From contig CM062196.1 in assembly GCA_031216445.1 (NCBI GenBank), forward strand, positions 69,501 through 133,500: a stretch of 64,000 bases of DNA, given 5' to 3'. A program made the translations under genes and the position numbers. The notes beneath the pieces are model-generated. The model saw nothing but the letters and a program-made list of their open reading frames with translations, was not told the origin of the DNA and did no database searches. The DNA is from Lateolabrax maculatus. Its lineage: Eukaryota > Chordata > Actinopteri > Acropomatiformes > Lateolabracidae. This document shows, in pieces, positions 40,601-52,600 of this stretch (the first letter of the stretch is position 1; the number at the start of each line of letters is the position of its first letter).

Positions 40601-43600
40601 TCTCTCTCTCTCTTGCTGTCTGATGGCTTTTCTTCTTCTGTAGTTGATTGTCGGCGGCTGCAGGTGATTAACTCTGATCGGGAAGAACAGGATGACGACC
40701 TGCAGGGACTCAAACTCACAACACCTGACAAACACTGCCTGAGATCAAAGATTAAACTGTCAAAGTCTCAGAGGAGTGATGACTCTAACAGAGACACAAA
40801 CAGGCCATCAGGGGCCCAAACTCACCTCAACTCACCTGAGCTCAGATGATGAGTTGCAGGTATGAGTCCTGACTGCAGAAGGAGGAAACCCATCGATTTA
40901 TTCAGCCCTGATTAGATAATAATTTTCCCAGCCGGAGGATGACATAATCTTGAGGCCCTTTGTTTGTAAATAGGCCAAGAGTTAACATGACATTTCAAGG
41001 TTTTTATGATTTGGGTTGAAATTGTGCTTACATATTGAATATTTTTCAACAATTTATATATAATATAAAAAAATTATCAAACCATGAAACTGATTTATCG
41101 GTTTTATGTGTCTTCTTGGGGTGTTGCTCCTGTGTGAGGGCGCCTTTTACATGTCTGTGTCCAGGTATGTAAAATGTGTGGTTGCCATGGTAACAGTGTT
41201 CAGCTATTATCAACTCTAGGGCAGAATAGCAGAACACATTCATTTATTACAGACGCTGCCATGTTTATTCAGCTGCTCGTTGTCTGAAAGTAAGTGAAGT
41301 GATTGGATTGGAAAGAAAAACCTCCTGGTTCTTCATCTCTTCGTCTACTGGACGGGTGTGATTGATGACATCACTGCTTCTCCAATCAGATCAGACAGCG
41401 CACAATCAGACTGAAATAGATCTATTTCTTCTTCTGCAGCCAGAGTGCAGGAGGAGCAGGTTCGACAGTGGTGTGAAGTGTAATCTGAGTTTCATCTCTT
41501 GTGTCTGCAGCCTGTTAACGGTGTGTCAGGTGGAGTTTGGGTGACGGTCGGTCGGTGGGGAGAAACGCCAGCATGAAGCAAGTGTTCGCAGCATCGACTT
41601 ATTCCAGGCAGAATGAAACTCTGTGGTTTCACGTCAGAGTGAAACAGAATGAGCTGCAGAGTTTAATGTGACTGAAACACACTGTGACCTTCAAACTGCA
41701 GCAGGAAGTGAACTGAACTCAGAGTAACTTAAGTAAAGCTAATTGAGATAAAGGGGGGTAAAGTGAAGGTGACGGAAGTGGAGTGAGGTGATATAAAGGA
41801 TAGCTAAATTACGCAAAGTGAGGCAAAAAGTAAAGTACAGTGAAGTCCTGGAAAGTGATATTTAGTATCTTGGACTGAAGTGCAATGCAGAAGTGAACTG
41901 AAGTGCAAAAGAATGCAAGGCGTGGTGTGGAGTGATGTAAAGTAATGTGAAGTGAAACGCTGCTGACTCCACATCTGTGCAGCATCACCACAATTCAACC
42001 ATAACAGTCGGTGTGGTGAAAATGTCGTGGAGTAAAAACAGAAAGCAACAAACTTCCCAGCAGCTGATATGATGAAACTGAAATCTGAGATAAAACATTC
42101 GGCTATTTGAGGAGTTCCGCACAGATTTTATAGACAAAAATATGATTCAACAATGAATAAACCAGACTGACAGAAATGTACAAACCTGTAACAATCAGCT
42201 GGTTCTCTTGCTGGCTTTTCTCCTGGTTCTCCTGCTGTTCACCTCCTGGTTCTGCTCCTGGTTCACCTCCTAGTTCTCCTGGTTCTTTTGCTAGTTCTCC
42301 TGGTTCTTTTGCTAGTTCTCCTCCTGGACACTACAGTATTGGTCTCTTGTTATCTCTAATACAGGTCTGTTGTTGGAGTCTGACTGCATTCAGAGATCTG
42401 AAGGTTGTGGTTTGAACCACAATTGTTTTGAGGCTTTTTAATGATCCGACAGATGATTTTCACACAAAATTGAAAAACTAGAGTTTTTTTGCATGAGAAT
42501 TAATAGAACATGTGGCCAACTATATATGTTAGAGATATCAGACTTGGTCCCTTTAATTTAACCCTCAAGATCCCAAAAGAGGGTCCTAATAGCGCCACCA
42601 TGAGGACACTTCCTAGTTTATGTAATTAACTTACCATTATTACCGCTGTTTTCTCTGGATTCCCTGGATCAGTGCAGACCACGCCCATTTGGTCGTGGAA
42701 ACATTTTGAATGAAAATTGACCTTTTTTTGCTACGTATCCAACATATTTCACCAAACTTCACTAAACTCAGTACGAACCGTGTTTGGAAGAAAATGTTTT
42801 TTATCTCTTCCTCTACAATAGAACATCTGATTGATTGATTGGTTCTCTGTTGGTTCTTTGTTGGCTGTCCTTGGGTTCTCTGATGGTTTGTGGAATGTTA
42901 CTCTCTAGAAACAGATTGATTCTCCAGACACCAGACAAGATCTAATTCTCTTTGATTTCCGATTGATTATCTTATATTTGATGAATGATTTCTGATGATT
43001 TACCTGTTCTGTTTGACCTCTGATCCCCACTGACATGTTCTAACTGTGTTCTCCTCCCTGTTCTCCTGCTGGTTCTCCTGCTGGTCTTCATCCTGATTCT
43101 CCTGCTGGTTCTCCTGGTTCTAAATCCTGGTTCTGTGTAGAACCGGTTCCACCTGCAGATGGTGACAGGGGTTCCAGATTCCGGTCTGTCCGACCTGTTG
43201 CTGACGGTTCTGCAGCGGTCCGGTTGGAGGGAGGGTACCGCGGTTCTGTGTCAGGGCTGGGAAGAGTCTCGGGCTCTCCTGCGGCTCCTGGGCGGTCAGA
43301 GTGAGAGCAGTGCATCAAGGGACGTCGGGGGTGGGGCCACCTGGCACCTGCGTGCCGTCCTGAACCTGACTCAGTCGGCACATGATGACACTCAGATCCA
43401 CGACTTTCTGTTCCGACATTTCAGGCAGAACCAGGTCTCCCCAGCATCTGTGCTGCTGTTCGGAGCCGACCCGCAGTGCGCGGCGGCAGTGCTGCGCAGC
43501 GCTAAGGACCTGGGCCTCACGTTACCCATGGTGCACTGGGTGCTGGGCCAGCCGCTCAGCCCTGACGCGCTGCATGCAATTGGGCTGCCGCTCGGCCTGC

Positions 43601-46600
43601 TGGCCTATGGAGAGGTGGACAGGAAACCACTCGAATTCTACATCAGGGACGCGCTGCAGCTCGTCACCAGGGCCGTCGCCGCGGCAACCGTGGTTAGACC
43701 AGACCTGGCTCTGATCCAGAACATGGTGAACTGTTACGACAAACCCAACAAACACGAGGTGCCGTCATCAGGACAGTACCTGTCCAGGTAACAACCAACA
43801 CTTTCAATTCAGTGTGGGGCCCAATTATTATTATATCATTAGAATTAATTATTTTAATGTTCAAAGGAATTTTACAATCAGTTCTAACATTTTATTTATT
43901 ATTCACCTGAGAAAATGTCAGTTTTATGTCACTATTTTTACGTCTCAAAGGTTTGTTTTATACCAGATTTTGAGTTTACAGAAACGCAGAGAACATGCAA
44001 GGTCTGTCTGCAGTAAATATATGAACTTCTCCAACACTACTGCTGATATACATAGATTTTCATTTTCTCTCAGTGTTCATTCTGATCAGTGAATGCAAAT
44101 AACACTCACAGTACATTTATAATCAGTGTTCATTAACTGATTTAATCAGACAAACTGAAATATTTACATTATTCCTTCATTTTTATCCAAATGAGTTCCA
44201 GTGTTTTATGCAGCCAGCAGCTGTTTGAATGTAAATTATTTCTACAGTAAACTGTGGATTCATGCAGGCAGAGCTGTGTGTTATCAGTGAAGTAGAGGAA
44301 AATCCCTGTGGTTGACTTTGATTCCTCCATCCTCGCCTCTCAGGCGGGCGAGTTAAGACTGAAGGAAGAGAGGAAACACACACACATATATATTTTTACA
44401 TTCCTATATATTAATAAATACAATCTGTTTTTTTTTCAGTGTGTGAATATAAACAATTTGAAAGGTTTAACTTTTATTCATGAGGTGATTAATTACAAAG
44501 ACTAAATCCCCCCCCCCCCCGCGTCTGCACGCAGTTAAAATAATACTAATAATAGTGTCGGCTGTTCGGTTGAGGAGGTCAGCTGTGCTGTCGAAGAGGT
44601 TGTCGGGTTTCACAGTGTGAAATCTACCTCTCGCATGAACGGCGCTGTTGTCATTTTCCTGGACGATGTGGCCAAGGTGGAGAAGATGGTGGAAAATGGC
44701 GTTGTGGTTTGTGATACTTTCACCCCTGTCTTCCCGCTGGTGAACCCCGAAAAAAGACCCTGATCTCTAGCACACCTCCGTTCATTTACGATGAAGAGTT
44801 GTCCAGAGAGCCGTCGCTCCAGGCAGCTGGTGTCTCCCATTAAAATGGTTCTGCTGGGGTGTAAGTCGCCAAAGTTAAATCATGTTGTGTGTCACAGAAG
44901 ACAGGTCTTTATGATTCCCAAAGACAGCATGAAGGATTTAAACTCGAAGCTCTGAAGTTCCAGAATTTGACACTTTTGACACCGTGGAGTTTCCACAGTG
45001 TGGAAAAGGTTGTTGAGGAGAGAATTGTGCAAAGTGGGTGCTTGTACTGGTTGTTGCGGGAGCCTGTGGTGCATGGAGAAGGTTTGGACAACCCCTGCTG
45101 GGCAGGATCAGCAGCTACAGAAGTGTTCTGCAGAGGAGGGATTCTAACCTTTGGATCTGTAGTGAACATTGCTGGACCTGAATTGGACAATGCAGCTGCT
45201 CTAGAAGCTGGTCTGGGAGTAAGATCTGTGAGGATCATCAGCAAGCTGCTGACTGGACATGAAGGCCTCCTGTTGGGTGAATACAGTAACGGTTTGATTG
45301 AACCTTGTATGGATGACCCTTTTCATTGTCTGTATCTGTCCCAGTTTTGATAATTCAGTCAGGACCACTATGACAAAGATACTTGATCTACATGTAGTAG
45401 ATATATTTGCAATTGTATGTATTTGGCGGTATGCTCTGTTCTGGGACCTCCCTGCCCTTCCATGCGCATACATGGAAAGCTTAAGGCAGGAGAGCAGCAG
45501 CAAGAACCCCCGCAGGGTCCAGAACAGAGCAGCATCAATGACAAATGACAGAAATGTCATTGATAAGTCAGACACAGCATGAAGTGAGGAGCTGGGGTGG
45601 AGGTGGGTTGTGAAGTGGGTTGCGGAGGAAGCAGCCAGGATAGGCGGCTGAAGCAGCTTAAATATGGCGCCCTGAGTGAGATCGCCAATAGATGCATAGA
45701 AGGGAATCAGCTGATGTGGCTCCTGGATTGCAATGGTCAGCTGATGTAGCTGGATATTGAGCTGAGTTTGACTCCGAGGCCTACCTGAACTAACGCGATG
45801 CTCAATATTTGTTCTTTTTAGTTCTTTTCTAGATGAGAAAATTTGTGTTTTTTATTTGGAGGAAGTAAAAGGTAAACTTTGTACAGGATGATGTTGAAGT
45901 GTCTAAATAAGAGTAAACTACATAGTCGGGTGAAGATGATGTCAGAGCTGGTTGGAGGGGTTTATATAAGCCACCATTAACAGAGAAGGTGGCTGACTTA
46001 CAGTGGAGAGTTTTTTCATGGAACAGTGGCAGTCAATGCTTTTCTCTCTGTTATTAGTCATGGTGTGAGTGATCAATGTCCTTTCTGTCCTCACAAAGAA
46101 ACTCTTCCACTGTTACTCTGAGTGTTTGAGCCTGGTTCCACTGTTCATGCTGTTGGAGAGTTTATTCATAAAGGTCAAGGAGGTTTTCTCCAAACAGATG
46201 TTTATTCTTGGTTATAGTCTGCAAAATGTAAATGTTATCTTGGGACTAACAAAGATGGCTATTTATGTAAGCAGGAAGTGGAAGGTTGATCACTTTGTAG
46301 ACATTGATGCAAAATAACTGTTTACTAGGATGGTGAAAGCCAGAATAACCATTGCACACTGCAAGCTACAGGAAACACTGAAAAATCAGAGCTGCAGGAA
46401 ATACTGCCAGCTGAAACAGTAAAATACTGCCAGCTGAAACAGTAAAACACTGCCAGCTGAAACAGTGAAACACTGCCAGCTGCAGCAAAAGCAGTCATTC
46501 TGTCTGAGAGTCTGACAGCAGCAGGAAACAGGACAAGCTGCAGGTTTGAGGAGGATAAAATGTTTAACTGCTGCATTCAGTTTACTGACAGGAAAAGATT

Positions 46601-49600
46601 TCACAGTAAATGAAATTACACTGAGAGATAAAAACCTCAGAGGATGGATTATCTCTAGCAGAGGACGGAAAGAGAGTGTGAAAAGAAACAGAAACATCAG
46701 TGTTAATATGAAATCAGATCAAAACGAGGTCGGGGGGTCACCAAAATCACTAGCAAACATCCTCTGAGTCTGAGTCACATGCTTCATGTACATCATCATT
46801 TATTCAACGAGTCTGTTTCATCAACATACAAACTTTTACTCCTCGAACAACAGAAAACCCTTTTTACAGATATTTACACTCTCAACAAATTGAAAATGGG
46901 CATAAAACTGTTGAAAACACACTTATTTACACATTTATTATACATTTAAATTGACTAATGAGGTGTTGCCTGTCGATTTGTTGGACAGCTCCAAAGTCAA
47001 GTTCTTCCTCTTCAGCTCACTGTTCTGTGACTTAAGTTAAAGGAGCTGAAAACATTGTTAAATGGTGCGCACCTGTTCACATCAGTGCAAATATGATATA
47101 TACAATATATATATACAATAAGGGTGCCTGTAATTTTAATCAACGCAAGATAACTTTGCTGTATACCAATTTGGTTTTGAGGTTATAAAATCTTAGAACA
47201 TGGAATCTCACTCAGATGACAGATAAAACCTGATAATTCAGAGGTCATGACTTGTTGCGTTGATCGACCAATGAACTGACACCACAGTCCAGAGGCCCCG
47301 CCCCTAGGAGGTCTGTGTGTTACCTGCTTTTTTATTTTCTGTCCTACAGGTTCCTGTCCAACACGTCTTTCTCCGGTCTGACGGGTCCTGTCCGAGTCCA
47401 TTACAACTTGTCTCAGGTCCTGACATCGCAGCGTTTCCACATCTGGAGCCTGCGGCGAGACGCGCTGGGTCAGCCGACCTGGGTGACGATAGGCAGCTGG
47501 GAAGGAGGCCAGCTGCAGGTGGAGGACCAGGGAGTCTGGCAGGGACCCAAACCTCACCACAGGACTGAGGGGACGGGCGGGAGGACCAGAGGCCGCTGGA
47601 GGGCAGGGATGCCTGTGGCGGGCAGTCGGGTCCGGGTGGTGACTCTGGTCGAACATCCCTTCGTATTCACACGGGACGTGGACGACGAGGGCAGCTGCCC
47701 GGCCGGTCAATACTGCCTGGACGCCGGCACCAACAGTTCGGAGTCTCTGGAGAGATTCTTCAGGGAGGTAGCAGGCGGAAACAGCAGCTTCCTGCCTGCA
47801 GAGTACAGCAAATGTTGCTACGGATACTGCATCGACCTGCTGGAGAAGCTAGGCGAGGACCTGGGCTTCGAGTTTGACCTTTACATCGTTGGAGACGGGA
47901 AGTATGGCGCGTGGAAGGGGGGGCGCTGGACTGGGCTGGTGGGGGATCTTCTGAATGGACTGGCAGACATGGCTGTCACCTCTTTTAGTATTAATTCAGC
48001 TCGTAGCCGGGTGATCGACTTCACCTCACCCTTCTTCTCCACCAGTCTAGGAATCCTGGTGCGCAGTAAGGACACGGCAGCCCCCATCGGAGCCTTCATG
48101 TGGCCCCTGCACTGGTCCATGTGGGTGGGCATCTTCCTGGCACTGCACATCACGGCGCTCTTCCTCACACTGTATGAATGGAAGAGTCCATACGGCATGA
48201 CGCCACACGGACGCAATAGGATCAGGGTGTTCTCATACTCATCTGCCCTGAACCTGTGCTATGCAATCCTGTTCGGACGTACCGTCTCCTCCAAGACCCC
48301 AAAGTGCTGGACGGGTCGGTTTCTGATGAACCTGTGGGCCATCTTCTGTCTGCTGGTGCTGTCCAGCTACACCGCCAACCTGGCCGCTGTCATGGTGGGA
48401 GAGAAGACCTTCGAGGAGGTGTCGGGGATCCACGATGCCAAGGTGAGATAACAAGTTCCTTAAAGTTAATTTAGAGACACTTTAACATCACACAGAGACA
48501 TTTGATGCATTGTTCATCTTAAAATTGTCATTGTATATCTTATTGATTAGTGCAGCTCTGTCTGTGATAACAGAGATTATTAGTGATAATAATATTATAA
48601 TTAAATATTTTCATTAGGCAGAGAAAGTTAAGAAGATGATGATCATCTAATAACTCATTATTCAGTGTTGTAATGGAACAGAAATCATAATGATGCTGAT
48701 AAAAATATCCAATCCGATCTGTGTGTTGACTTGCTGCTGAGCTCAGACTTGTTATTCATTCACTTTCTGTTTCCTGTCTTGAAATAATTACAGATTAAAT
48801 TTGTTCTGTGGGTCACCTGCCTCGACCTTATTACACTTTTAATTCAGCGGTTAACTGAAGCATGAAACACGTCTGTGAGTGTTTAAACAGCCGGGGCTGG
48901 CGGGGGGGGGGGGGGGGGGGGGGGGGGTAACTGAGTGTCCATCTGCGCATGACTAGCTTTTTACTTTTAAGTTGGAGAGACTCAGAGTGCAGCTCTGATC
49001 TGAGTGTCATCCGAACGCTGTCTGAAAGTCCACTAAAGGTTCATAAATTGTTTCAAAATAAAGGTTGCACAGACGTCCTCAAAGTCAAACTGATTGTCTT
49101 TGTTCTGTTAAGCTCCCTCTGTTAAGCTTCTTTTCTATCTCCTTCTTTTTCTTCTTCGTTGGTGTGTCAGCTGCACCACCCATCATGGGGTTTTCGTTTT
49201 GGGACGGTGAGAGAAAGCAGCGCAGAGGATTACATGAAGAAGAGTTTTCCAGAGATGCACGAGTACATGAGACGCTTCAATGAACCAACCACACCTGAAG
49301 GAGTCGCCACTCTCAAGTAAGAGAACCGACCAGAACAGAACAGATGTAAAGAACAGATAAAAACAGACAGATGAGAACAGACGAGTACAGACGAAAAAAG
49401 ACTACAGACTCACACATTTCCTTTGTCGCCACGGCGACTGCAGATCCAGTTTTCGGTTTGATGTTAACAGCTGACCTGAAGCCTGAATTTTCTGCTCGAT
49501 TTCACCCAATCACACCATTGTCTGTGTGAGCACTCAGCCAATCAGTAATCAGAGTCCTTTATGTTTGGTTTCCATGGTGACAAACTTCAGAAGGGTTAGG

Positions 49601-52600
49601 GGCCTCATTTATAACTGCCGCGTACGCACAAAACGGGGCCTGAAAGAGGCGTACGCCACTTCCCATGCAATAGTTGGGATCTATACAAAAACAAACTTGA
49701 CGGAAGAATGTGCGCTCCTGTATGGAAACTCTGACCCATGCGTACCAACATTTCAGAGACGCAGATGGTGAGGGGGTGAATTGAAGCCAGATTGTAGAAA
49801 TTAAATGTGTGAGAGGCATCATTATAAACCAACTCAAATCTCAAATCAGCTTCCGCTCAATGTTTCATCAGCGCTGTCTTACCGTCACAGTCCATGTTAG
49901 TTGCTGTAGTAACTTCTCATTAACTTTTTGTTGCGGTAATAACTGTTGGTTAACTGTTTGTTGTTGTAATTACTGTTCGTTGTTGTAGTAACTGTTCGTT
50001 GTTGTTGTAACTGTTCGTTGTTATAGTTAGTGTTCGTTGTTATAGTTACTGTCCGTTGTTGTTGTAACCATTCGTTAACTGTTCATTGCTGTAGTAACAG
50101 TGTTGCTCTGTGTTGAAGGACAGATCCTCCTCAGCTCGACGCCTTCATCATGGACAAAGCGCTGCTTGACTACGAAGTTTCCATCGATGCCGACTGTAAA
50201 CTGGCGACTGTTGGGAAACCGTTCGCCATTGAAGGTGAGGCAGAGTGTGTGTGTGTGTGTGTGGGCTGTTGTATTTCTATATTTGCGAGGACCTTTTATA
50301 CCAGCAGATGTGTGTTTGAGGCTTCAGATTAGAATCAGGTTCACTTTAGAGCTTCATGTTGTTGGGGAATGTACTATGTCAATGAAGTACAAACATGTCT
50401 GTGTGTGTTTCTGGGTTTATCTTCAGTTCACTTCCTCTCAGTTCTGAACAGTTTTTTTTTTATTGAAACAAATTTCATGAAGTTTCATCATCTGGACCAA
50501 TCAGATGAGAGAAACCGTCTCCCTGTAGACTCTGACAGTTTAACAGTTTAAAGATGCAGTCAGAGCTGTTTTTTCCTGCAGAGACTTGGCTCCGAATTAT
50601 AATTAACAATGTGTACATGTACTCATACATATACAGTAATATATACACCACCGTTATTTTCTTATGAATTATAAACTGTTAAAAACTACAGAGGAGTGAA
50701 TCAGTTTCATTTTGGTACAAATGTTACAGATTACACAGAAATATAGAACATGAGTGTAAAAGAAAAAAAAAAAGCCAGTCACATGGCGATTAAAATGAAG
50801 CTTGTTGTTGATTGTGACTCAAAGATTTTCTGCCTTAGAAATAAGTAAGTTAGAAATATGAAGAGCTTTAATGGATTCTGAATCCATAATAATCACTTCT
50901 GATTTGTCTGAAGGACGTTTTGACATTTTAATAAATATAACTATATCTACAAAAGTATGTATATGAACATGAAAAACTTTGAACAAGGAAATAATAGTGC
51001 AATGGTGCACAGTGCAAAGATGCTAGAATAAATATGGAAAGATTAATAGAACAGGTTACTTTATACACATGAGGTAGGTGGATATGACAGTATATGAATG
51101 TATATATGTAATATCTAATATAAAGTGTGCTTACATTTATATTGACAATGATGATATGTCACAAAAATTACAATATATAGGTACAGGTTTATTGCACTGG
51201 GGTTGTTTCTGACATTGTATGACTGAATAAGTGTTCATCAGAGTGACGGCCTGTTGGATTGATGAATGAACATTAATCTGTTATTTACAGCCCTGAGTAG
51301 TGTCTGCAGATTATCCTTTCAGGCTGCTTCCGGACTCAAGGCTCCATCAATCAGTTTAGGATTGAGGCAGCCTGGATGTAACCTGAGAGGCTAAATCCAG
51401 AACGACAAACCAAATCTGTAAAGTGAAGAAGACATGTTCTCCTATTAAATGTTCTACTGTTACCAACAGCTAACAGCCTGTTGTTTACTGTTTATTTACT
51501 GTTTAAGTTACTGTTGTTGTTGTTTATAGGTTATGTATCAGTCTGTCTGTTGTTTACAGGTTAGGTATCAGTCTGTCTGTTGTTTGTTGTTTAGGTTACG
51601 GTATCGGCCTGCCTCAGAACTCCCCTCTCACCTCCAACATCTCAGAGTTCATCAGCAGATATAAGTCAGAAGGATACATGGACCTGCTGCACGACAAGTG
51701 GTACAAAGTGGTTCCTTGTGGGAACCGAGTATTTGCCGTCACCGAGGTCAGTTTCTCTGGACGTACCTGTAAAACATAGAAACATGTTCCTCTTTATGAC
51801 AGAGTTGCCTCTTTAGCGTTTTCCACCAGTATTTTATGTCTCGATGTCATCCAAACATCTGTGCAAAATAGAATGAAAATTAAACCAAAATATGTCAAAA
51901 ACACACTGAAAATCTTTCTTCTTTCTTTCCTTTTATTTTACTTTCTTCCTCAGCTTTTATTTATTTTCCACTTGCCTTCTTTCTGCCTTTCACACTCGTC
52001 CCCCTTCAGTCTCACACCACAAAAACTGTGACAGAAACAGAGATGAACCTATAATGGTCAGTCTTCAAACCAAGCGAACGCTGGTTACGTACCGCAACAC
52101 CAGATTCTATGAGTGCAGGCTCTTAAATCCCTCTCTGAATGCTCCTCGATGCTTATCTCCATGTTGATTGGACAGCGGCTCAAGCTCACAGCTGGGAGCC
52201 CAGAAGGCCATCAAGCAAGTCGGCCCCACTTTCTGCCAGAAAGCCTTAAGGAAGTCAGGTGACGCAGTATAAAGAGCGACAGTGTACATGGGGAGGAGGT
52301 CGTGCTGGATGAAACACAGGACATTCACTCAGGAGACCCGTGGTCGTGACCCGTGTAAAACTAAAAGTCAGTGCTTTTTATTTTCAGACTTAGTTTCTTA
52401 CTTAGACTTACTTTTTGCAGTTTGGTTAGGTTAAGACAACAAAACTTCTTGGTCAGGATTAGGAGATCATGGTTTGGGTTAAAATGACAAGTCAAAGTTG
52501 ACTGGTGGCTGCACTCTGGACACGAACAACAGCTTTCTGGCAGAAAGTCCTGGAGACAAACTTCTCCTACATGCCTCACTTTAAGTATTAGACCTGAACT

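Larger units (their letters stand above)
9597..43140 (+). other. grin3b intron 1 (33.5 kb)
   Basis: Opens with GTACCA after exon 1 and closes with a CTGGTTCTCC-rich pyrimidine tract ending GTGTAG. It makes up about half of the window and holds most of its transposon relics and minisatellites, listed separately. One short coding-like stretch on the minus strand (33406-33749) is noted separately. No complete nested gene was found. Confidence 0.85.
43788..47349 (+). other. grin3b intron 2, with Tx1-like LINE
   Basis: Donor GTAACA, acceptor TCCTACAG. Holds a Tx1-like LINE relic (44540-46320), a short poly-C run near 44509 and a (ACTGCCAGCTGAAACAGTAA)n repeat at 46395-46485. Confidence 0.8.
49317..50118 (+). 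other. grin3b intron 4, with interspersed and tandem repeats
   Basis: Holds an interspersed repeat (49595-49860) and a GTAACTGTTCGTTGTTGT-type tandem (49895-50100) running up to the exon 5 acceptor. Confidence 0.8.

Noticed and set aside
39876..40849. Minus and + frames of 76-127 codons
   Set aside because: Low similarity to anything known and partly caused by AGTGA-type tandem repeats.
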